In this document: positions 57,360 to 64,000 of the stretch, in pieces
How positions within the stretch are numbered: position 1 is the first letter of the stretch
Layout of the letters: each line of letters begins with the position of its first letter
Origin: Raphanus sativus
Taxonomy: Eukaryota; Streptophyta; Magnoliopsida; Brassicales; Brassicaceae
DNA: 64,000 nucleotides
Assembly: GCF_000801105.2 (NCBI RefSeq)
Contig: NC_079519.1
Coordinates: 11,406,668 to 11,470,667, forward strand
Direction of reading: 5' to 3'
Position numbers and translations under genes: made by a program
The notes under the pieces: model-generated
The model's input: the letters and a program-made list of their open reading frames with translations, nothing else
The model's database searches: none
What the model was told of the DNA's origin: nothing

Positions 57360-58417
57360 GTTTAGATTCAAAATTCTATGGCATGGTTATTCCAGGAACT
57401 CAATGGCGGATAGCTTTACGGCTTCTCATCTTCAGAAGCACTTGGGAATGACCCGATTGATATTCTTGTGGATGACCAAGACGCTGCGGTTGCACAGAAC
57501 ATCACTCGGCGTTGCGGCTGCAGAGAGAGCTGGACTGGTGAGTTTCCTGTCAAGAACAAAGCAGGAGACAGGTTTTCAGTAGTGACTACCATGTCTCCTT
57601 TCTACAATAATGATGGCTCTCTTATTGGGATCATTTGTGATAACGATGCTGCTCTTTTTCAAGACCCGAGAGCCTCTCAGGTTAAGACAAGGGGGAAAGA
57701 AGGGGAAACGAGCTTTAGCCGGGTGACTAATAGTGTTGCATCTAAGCTCGGTCTTGACTCCAAAGAGGCTGTTGTCTCGAAACTTGGGCTTGATTCTCAG
57801 CAGCCTATACAAGTCGCTATTAAATCCAAGATATCAGATTTGGTTAGTTCAATTAAACATTCTCTTTTCTTTTTTTTTGCTGCATCGTTTGAATAGTGTT
57901 GTTAAAACTACAGGCATCCAATGTGGGGAACAAGGTCAGGTCGAAGATGCAAGCATGTGATAACAGCGCTGCACACCATGAGGGTGGAAGTGGGGACAGT
58001 CATCATTCGGATCAAGGCTTCTTCGAAGCTGCTTTATTTGAACGGAAGGAGGATGCATGTGCCAGCACAGCTAGAGGGGATTTTATCCTGTCTCTTTTCG
58101 GTGTGTTCTTGCGTAGGGATAAGTCTTCTTCAAAGCCCTTCAGAGATTCCAGTTATGAAAATGATATTCCTAAGAAACTTGCCTCAAAAGCTGAAGAATG
58201 GATGGCAAAGAAAAGATCGTCGTGGCCATGGAAAGGGAATGAACAAGAAGGTTTGGGAGGAACGTGTGGTCATTCGGTCTGGCCTTGGGTGCAGAACGAA
58301 CCGCAAAAAGAACAAGCTCATCAGAGTAATAAGGCTGTTAATATTGAGGCTGTGGGCGGGTTTTGGTCTTCTTCTCTTTATGTGAACAGCACAATGGATT
58401 ACATATACAGACTGTAA
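57360..58417 (+). pseudogene. PAS-domain part of a Raf-like MAPKKK, kinase domain missing
   Basis: Host-gene fragment resembling plant PAS-containing Raf-like kinases such as Arabidopsis At1g67890 (assignment from recognition). The 5' part needs a frame change near 57440. It then reads GNDPIDILVDDQDAAVAQNI, ESWTGEFPVKNKAGDRFSVV, and NSVASKLGLDSKEAVVSKLG to an in-phase intron (57842-57913). A second exon from ASNVGNKVRSKMQA continues to AEEWMAKKRSSWPWKGNEQE and GFWSSSLYVNST, then stops at 58417, before where the kinase domain should begin. The PAS core is present but frameshifted at its N-side. It lies about 380 bp upstream of a Helitron 3' end, suggesting capture. Confidence 0.88.
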
Positions 58418-59059
58418 ACACACATATTTTACGTGCTTAAAATTCTATAACATATCAAATTTATTATAAAGAAAATTATCCCAAACAATGTAACTGCTTA
58501 GTATATCCATAATATCACTTTTCGTAGATCACATATGTTTTTTAAAAAAAAGATTTAGTGTTAACGGCGTATGGTTTTGTTGTTTTCGGTTAACATTGAT
58601 AAAAGTTAACCAACCTTTTTAAGTGTTAACTTTTTAAGGGTTCAGATGTTTTTCGATTATATAGTTTATACATGCTTCACAAGAACAAATATAAAAAATA
58701 TATAAAAATAATAAAAACATATAATGTTAGCAGAATACCGAAAACTGTTGAACTTATTTCAAAATTAAAAACCCGTCCGTAGGGCGGACCGGTGCTAGTT
58801 ACCCTATATAAACAACGCCAAAAACTTAATTGGTTATAGATCTAAGTAATCATGTTTTAATACTGATTACTTAAAAAGGTTGAATTTACTACTCTTTTAG
58901 AAAGCAATCATATTGGCTATGATTGAATAGCATCAATAGCGAGAAACTTATGGCGGGAAATTTTTTTTTCACTCAATTCAGCTTGTATTTTACTAGTCAG
59001 GCGAAAATAATTTTAATTATATTTTATTTGTTTTACGCTCAGCACTGTTTGAGTAATGG
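58418..59059 (+). mobile_element. Helitron 3' end and flank
   Basis: AT-rich sequence, then CCCGTCCGTAGGGCGGACCG (58772-58791), a GTCCG/CGGAC stem, followed by GTGCTAG (ending 58798) and T. This is a Helitron 3' terminus. The 5' end is not located, so its extent is unknown. 58800-59059 shows nothing recognisable. Confidence 0.7.
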
Positions 59060-59070
59060 TATATGGTTCA

Positions 59071-59829
59071 ATTTTTTTTTGAAACATTTTTCATATTAAA
59101 CGCGAAAAAGAAATAAAATCATACAAGTCCAAGGCCTCAGTTTGTTTCTTAGAACTAACATAACCCAGTACAAAAGCCCAAATCAAGAATCATTACAAAA
59201 CCCACAAAAAGCCCAAAAGAATTAAAGCCAATCGTCGCTACCAGAGACGATGGAGAGGTCGCATAGGAATGATGATGGAAACGAAAGAGTTGTCAAGATA
59301 GCCACTGTTGCATCATAGAAGAGGAGGCTAAAGGGTTTGCATCTCTGATTGAAAGGATCTTGTCTCTTACTTGGCGGTCGATCAGGCGGACCAAGGCGTC
59401 AGAAGAGCGGAAGGAGTTTCTGTGGAGGTATGCATTATGCTCAAACAAGATCCAATAGATGCATGATTGCCAGCAAATAGTTGCTAAGTGTCGTATCGCT
59501 GGCCCATCAATAACCCATTCGTAGAGTATACACTTCTCCAGCAGAGTATTTCTGAGTTGTTTTCCCATCAATAACCCATTCGTAGTAATATTCTTCTTCA
59601 TTCAACAGAATGGTGGTGAGAATTGCATGTACCTCTACTTGAGAGTCCGATCCAGCCGGTGGTAAATTCGAGGAACCATTAGTCTGAAGAGAGGGCAGAG
59701 TTGCCATTTCTGGTATCCCAAGGAAGGAGTTTCCAAGTTAGAGATGCTGTCTCAGACTGCTTATAGATGACCAGTTATCAGTCCATAAACGCCAGGAGAG
59801 ACCATTTGATACACGGAGATTGATCCAAT
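59071..59829 (-). mobile_element. 5'-truncated LINE insertion, minus strand
   Basis: Flanked by the exact 11-base duplication TATATGGTTCA (59060-59070, 59830-59840), with the poly(A) seen as T(9) at 59072-59080. The minus strand encodes pieces of a plant LINE C-terminus: YYEWVIDGK, then WQSCIYWILFEHNAYLHRNS and RQVRDKILSIRDANPLASSS. A short block (CCCATCAATAACCCATTCGT) is duplicated at 59503 and 59563, joining two distant parts of the protein across a deletion. Non-functional. Confidence 0.88.
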
Positions 59830-59840
59830 TATATGGTTCA

Positions 59841-60373
59841 CTTTTTTCTTAACGGCTTTTGTAAAAGTATTATACAATACAAAACGAGAAAAGAGCTAAG
59901 TGAATATGATTGAATACCTCTTCAAAATCAGATATTCATTTTTTCCTAACAGCTTTTGAAAAGGTATTCCTCCTAGTTACTTATCATTTTTCTTCTGAGT
60001 TACTACTCTATTTATACTACTCTCGGTTTTTTTTTAAAAGTCACCTTAACCGTTTCTTGATTTTATTTACGATATAATACATACGAAACGACAAAAGAAC
60101 TAAACACAACGACACAGAAGAATTCGATAATTTCTGAGTCATGAATCGAACGACCAAACACCACGTAATAACTTCTGACTGCACAAAATCTCTACGATGC
60201 AAACTAAATAAGAACTCTTTTTTTTGGTGTTGGAGCCTTGGAGGCACAACTATAATGGACGTGGAGGCACGTCTCTCTTTTTTTCTTCAGCAATTCATTT
60301 ACCTAGTTCAAACTTTCAACCAATACAAGATGAGATAAAACGCTTCATCTTTAGAACTCTCCGAAGACAAATG
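59841..60373. other. Intergenic sequence 5' of the copia element
   Basis: No gene is supported. Words ACGGCTTTTGTAAAAGTATT and ACAGCTTTTGAAAAGGTATT recur about 97 bases apart. Confidence 0.5.
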
Positions 60374-60737
60374 TGTTGAATGATGCCTATTTGTTCTCAA
60401 ACCACAAAACATAAACGTGTGAAAATAAGAGTAACACGTGAAGCTGTTGTTTAGTTATGTAAAAGTCAAAGACTCATAAGTCTAAGTCAATAATAAGGAT
60501 GTATGGAGAAAGATCTAGAGTGTTCTGTTCTCTGTATAAATATATGTAATAGCCAGTATTGTGTAATAAGCAAGAAAAATATCATTTCTCTACTTCATCT
60601 TTCTCTCTCTGCTACTACTGTCTCTCTCATACGTTCTAAACACAAAACACTTCTCTGTTTTTCTTTTCTTTGAACAAGATCAAAAACAGAACAAAAGAAA
60701 CATGAAGAAAACCTGCAATTTTCTGCAGTTTGCAACA
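60374..60737 (+). repeat. 5' LTR of the copia element
   Basis: 364 bases, TG...CA, bounded on the right by the primer site. The left border could be two bases earlier (TGTG). The 5 bases before it, AAATG, would be the target copy. Confidence 0.85.
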
Positions 60738-60883
60738 TGGTATCAGAGCTCCTGCTGATCCTTGGAGCCCTGCTGAACAAGACTGAAGAAGCTTGAATAA
60801 GTCTGAACAAGAAAAGAACAAGACAGAACCAGAAAATCAAAATAACAAGAAGGAAAGAAGAGGAACAAGAAGGAGAAACACAC

Positions 60884-63800
60884 ATGGCGTCGAACCTGCA
60901 ATTTTCACAATTGGTGTCTGTCTTTGATGGACATAATTATGAATTCTGGGCGGCTAGGATGAAGACAACTCTGATGAACAAAGAGCTTTGGGAAATCGTT
61001 GAAGAAGGACTCCCTGAACCACCATCTAGATCACCGGACATGTCTGGAGCGGACTATGCAAAAGAAGTAGGTGATTGGCGATCCCGTAAGGCGAAAGACA
61101 CATCAGCTCTACAACTCATTCAACTTGCTGTAGCTGATGTTGTCTTTGACAAAATTCTGTCTGCAACTTCAGCGAAGCAAGCATGGGAGCTGCTTGAACA
61201 TTCCTATCAAGGTAATGAAAAAGTAAAGATGGTTAGACTACAAGCCTTGAGAAGAGATTTTGAGAATCTAAAAATGAAGGAAGGAGAAAAGGTGAAGCCC
61301 TATTCTGAAAGAATCCATGCTGTAGCTAATCAAATGAGAGCTCTAGGTGAAGGGAGATCAAACTTTGATTTGGTGGTTAAAATTCTAGCCTCTATGCCCA
61401 AGAGCTATGCTCCACTGTCATCACTGATGGAAGAAACTAAAGATCTCAAGACAGTGACTTTTGCTGAGTTGGTGGGATCTTTGGAAGCTCATGAGAAGAA
61501 ATTCTTCCCTGAAGATGAAGAAAATGGTGAAGGTGCATTCCATGCACGTTTTAGAAGCCTGAAAATCAGAGACCATGGCAAGACAAGCTCATGGAAGACA
61601 AGTTACAAAGGAAAAGGAAAGAAGTGGTGTGGCTTCTGCAAGAAAGACAACCACAATGAAGATGTCTGCTATTTAAAGAGTGGAAGAAAGAAGCCAGACT
61701 TCAACAAAAACAAGGGTAGAAGTGAATGCTACAACTGTGGAAAGCCTGGTCATTTTTCAAGAGAATGTAGAAGCAAGAAACCAGAACAAGCACAAGTGTC
61801 CCATGAACAAGAAGAAGCAGAAGAGAATCACTTGTTCACCGCAAGACAAGATGATCAAGAGTCATTTGAAGAGAACTTATGGCTCATTGATAGTGGGTGC
61901 ACTAATCACATGACTCCAAACGAAAAGGTGTTTTCCAGAATCAACACAAACATCAAAGTTCCAATAAGAGTTGGTAATGGAGCTGTGTTGATGACCAAAG
62001 GAAAAGGAGATGTTGAAGTCATGACAAAGAAAGGCAAGAGAATCATCCGAGATGTTTTTCTTGTACCAGCGCTTGCAAAGAATCTGTTAAGTGTCCCTCA
62101 AATGATTGAAAATGGATATCAAGTCACCTTTAAGGAAAGATGTTGCATCATACATGATGGTGCTGGAAGAAAGGTAGCTGAAGTAGAGATGGTAAACAAG
62201 AGCTTTCCCATCAAGTGGTCCTCAAGCACTGAAACAGCAATGGTGGCAAAAAATGAAGTTGCAGAATTATGGCATCAAAGGCTTGGGCACACTGGTTACT
62301 CAAATCTGAAGATCTTGCAGTCAATGAATATGGTTCTGGATCTTCCCAAGTTCGTGGTGGAGAAAGAAGGCTGCGAGAGCTGTATTTTAAGCAAACATAG
62401 TCGTGATTCATTCCCAAAAGAATCAGAGACAAGAGCAACTAAAAAACTTGAGTTAATTCACAGTGATGTCTGTGGACCAATGCAGAGTTTATCAATCATT
62501 GGGAGCCGATATTTCCTTACGTTCATTGATGATGCAACAAGGATGGTCTGGGTTTATTTCTTGAAGTCAAAATCAGAAGTCTTTCAAACCTTCAAGAAGT
62601 TCAAAAACCTTGTCGAAAATCAAGCTAGCTGCAAGATAAAGAAGATTAGATCAGACAGAGGATCTGAATATCTCTCTGGAGAATTCACAAAGTTTTTGGA
62701 AGATCATGGCATCGAAAGGCAGTTAACAGCAGCATATTCTCCACAACAAAATGGTGTCTCGGAAAGAAGAAACAGAAGTCTAGTGGAGATGGCAAGGGCT
62801 ATGATCAAAGCCAAAGACTTACCAATGAAGTTCTGGGCAGAAGCTGTCCATACAGCAGCTTACATTCAGAACAGAATTCCAACCAAAGCACTTGAGAACA
62901 AGACGCCGCTTGAAGCTTGGAATGGAACTAAGCCATCAATGAATCATTTAAAGGTGTTTGGGTGTGTATGTTACGTACACATACCAGATGAAAAGAGAAA
63001 GAAGTGGGATGACAAGTCCAAGAAAGCAATCTTTGTTGGCTACAGTTCTCAAACTAAAGGCTACCGAGTCTATTTGCTGGAGGAAGAAAAAATAGACATT
63101 TCAAGAGATGTGATATTTGATGAAGGAAGCAAGTGGGATTGGAAGCAAAAAGGGGTGAACAAACAATCTGTTGTATCTCTGGAACCAGATTGTAGACAAG
63201 AAGATATAAGGGTTGGTGATTCAAGTTCTGGCGATGATGAATCTAGAGGGAGAAGAAGCATTCAGCCAGTGCCCTTTAATCTGGATCTTGACAGTCCAGA
63301 AAGCAGTTCAAGCCAGCCAAATAGACGAACCAGATCAATGAGTGATATCTTACTTACTGCTCCACACGTTGATGTTGAGTCTGCTGAAGTATGTGAAGGT
63401 TGTTACATAAGCTTTGAAGAACCAGCAACATTCGAAGAAGCTGTAAAGCATACAGAATGGAGACAGGCTATGGAAGAAGAAATACACATGATCGAGAAGA
63501 ACAAGACATGGCAATTGGTTAAAAGACCTGCTGACAAAAATGTGGTGGAAGTCAAGTGGATATTCAGGCTCAAAACAAATGCAAAAGGAGATGTTGTGAA
63601 GCACAAAGCAAGGTTGGTGGCTAAAGGGTTTACTCAGCAGCATGGAGTTGATTATTTGGAGACTTTTGCGCCAGTATCAAGACATGAAACTATCAGATTA
63701 CTTCTTGCTGTTGCTGCTCAAAGAAAATGGGAGTTATTTCAACTTGATGTCAAGTCTGCTTTTCTAAACGGAAAGCTAGAAGAAGAGATATATGCTGAGC

Positions 63801-64000
63801 AACCACCTGGATTTGAAGAAGAAGGAAAGGAAGACTATGTTCTTCGTCTACACAAAGCTCTTTATGGCTTAAAACAGGCACCTAGAGCATGGTACAGCAG
63901 AATTGATGAGTTTTTCTTGAGAGAAAAATTCAAGAGAAGTGACAATGATCATGCCTTATACACAAAAGAAGCTCATGGGAAGATTTTGGTGGTGTGCATC
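60884..64000 (+). CDS. Copia gag-pol polyprotein (C-terminus outside window)
   Basis: One frame runs without a stop from ATG 60884 to the last base, 1039 codons. Gag occupies about residues 1-270 (NYEFWAARMKTTLMNKELWE, UBN2/DUF4219-type). The zinc knuckle CYNCGKPGHFSREC is at 282-295. Protease has LIDSGC with D336. The integrase has its HHCC-type zinc region (HQRLGHTGYSNL, CESC) and the catalytic triad D528, D591, E627, with exactly 35 residues between the last two. RT starts near W892 (KWIFRLKTNAKGDVVKHKAR) and includes FQLDVKSAFLNG with its catalytic D955. The YVDD box should follow just past the edge. An intact frame suggests a recent, possibly active copy. It makes the element's capsid protein and enzymes in the cytoplasm. 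Confidence 0.95.
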   Translation, partial: MASNLQFSQLVSVFDGHNYEFWAARMKTTLMNKELWEIVEEGLPEPPSRSPDMSGADYAKEVGDWRSRKAKDTSALQLIQLAVADVVFDKILSATSAKQAWELLEHSYQGNEKVKMVRLQALRRDFENLKMKEGEKVKPYSERIHAVANQMRALGEGRSNFDLVVKILASMPKSYAPLSSLMEETKDLKTVTFAELVGSLEAHEKKFFPEDEENGEGAFHARFRSLKIRDHGKTSSWKTSYKGKGKKWCGFCKKDNHNEDVCYLKSGRKKPDFNKNKGRSECYNCGKPGHFSRECRSKKPEQAQVSHEQEEAEENHLFTARQDDQESFEENLWLIDSGCTNHMTPNEKVFSRINTNIKVPIRVGNGAVLMTKGKGDVEVMTKKGKRIIRDVFLVPALAKNLLSVPQMIENGYQVTFKERCCIIHDGAGRKVAEVEMVNKSFPIKWSSSTETAMVAKNEVAELWHQRLGHTGYSNLKILQSMNMVLDLPKFVVEKEGCESCILSKHSRDSFPKESETRATKKLELIHSDVCGPMQSLSIIGSRYFLTFIDDATRMVWVYFLKSKSEVFQTFKKFKNLVENQASCKIKKIRSDRGSEYLSGEFTKFLEDHGIERQLTAAYSPQQNGVSERRNRSLVEMARAMIKAKDLPMKFWAEAVHTAAYIQNRIPTKALENKTPLEAWNGTKPSMNHLKVFGCVCYVHIPDEKRKKWDDKSKKAIFVGYSSQTKGYRVYLLEEEKIDISRDVIFDEGSKWDWKQKGVNKQSVVSLEPDCRQEDIRVGDSSSGDDESRGRRSIQPVPFNLDLDSPESSSSQPNRRTRSMSDILLTAPHVDVESAEVCEGCYISFEEPATFEEAVKHTEWRQAMEEEIHMIEKNKTWQLVKRPADKNVVEVKWIFRLKTNAKGDVVKHKARLVAKGFTQQHGVDYLETFAPVSRHETIRLLLAVAAQRKWELFQLDVKSAFLNGKLEEEIYAEQPPGFEEEGKEDYVLRLHKALYGLKQAPRAWYSRIDEFFLREKFKRSDNDHALYTKEAHGKILVVCI

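Larger units (their letters stand above)
60374..64000 (+). mobile_element. Ty1/copia LTR retrotransposon (3' part outside window)
   Basis: The 5' LTR spans 60374-60737 (TGTTGAATGATGCC...TTGCAACA) with a TATA box (TATAAATATATG, 60535). The initiator-Met primer site TGGTATCAGAGC (60738-60749) follows at once. A leader of about 130 bp precedes the gag-pol frame. Domain order protease-integrase-RT identifies copia. The RNase H region and 3' LTR lie beyond 64000. Confidence 0.95.

Noticed and set aside
61680..61913. 77-residue frame inside the copia element
   Set aside because: It lies in another frame of the gag-pol coding sequence.

Overview
This window is nuclear DNA of a flowering plant, almost certainly a Brassicaceae species and most likely Brassica or a close relative. 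The evidence is a GA20ox2 gene and a GILT gene resembling the Arabidopsis forms, Brassicaceae-style Helitron ends, a tRNA-derived SINE, Arabidopsis-type telomere-like words, and a 100-N scaffold gap at 18750-18849. The window is mostly transposable elements. Only two ordinary host genes look intact: a gibberellin 20-oxidase (23308-24723, +, 3 exons) and a GILT-family thiol reductase (38295-40052, -, 5 exons). Layout 1-30 kb: 1-6904 is the right part of an autonomous-looking CACTA element with a TNP2-type transposase gene, a second Transposase_24-like gene and large hairpin arrays. It ends in TTTCTTGTAGTG and cuts into a 5S-rRNA-derived, Cassandra-like LTR (6905-7152). A SINE with a 14-bp target duplication lies at 8721-8970. 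9749-18028 is a Mutator-like non-autonomous element built from GAAGACTT/AAGTCTTC palindromes, with an LTR retrotransposon (10675-14559) and a MITE inside it. The 3 kb right of the N gap repeats the 2.6 kb left of it, so the gap looks like an unresolved contig overlap. GA20ox2 follows, with a SINE upstream and nested Stowaway MITEs downstream, then a Helitron candidate (26741-28867). Layout 29-48 kb: 29244-33063 is a second Mutator-like copy with an exact 9-bp target duplication and a strict 20-bp-period inverted array. 34235-38095 is a very young non-coding LTR retrotransposon on the minus strand. The GILT gene follows, then a 684-bp Helitron. 41182-42856 is a 1.7-kb TIR element with a TAA target duplication that carries pieces of MADS-box, LRR receptor-like protein and WD40 genes. 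LINE remnants and a TRIM element (46632-47473) follow. Layout 48-64 kb: a 429-bp Helitron, Ty3/gypsy fragments including an internally deleted Athila-like element (51210-53799), a long-TIR MITE split by a LINE insertion, a PAS-domain Raf-like kinase gene fragment just upstream of a Helitron end, another LINE insertion, and a Ty1/copia element (60374 to beyond 64000) whose gag-pol frame stays open for 1039 codons to the window edge. The host genes do not form a pathway together. The main stories are nested transposition, gene-fragment capture, and satellite-like palindromic arrays inside non-autonomous DNA transposons.
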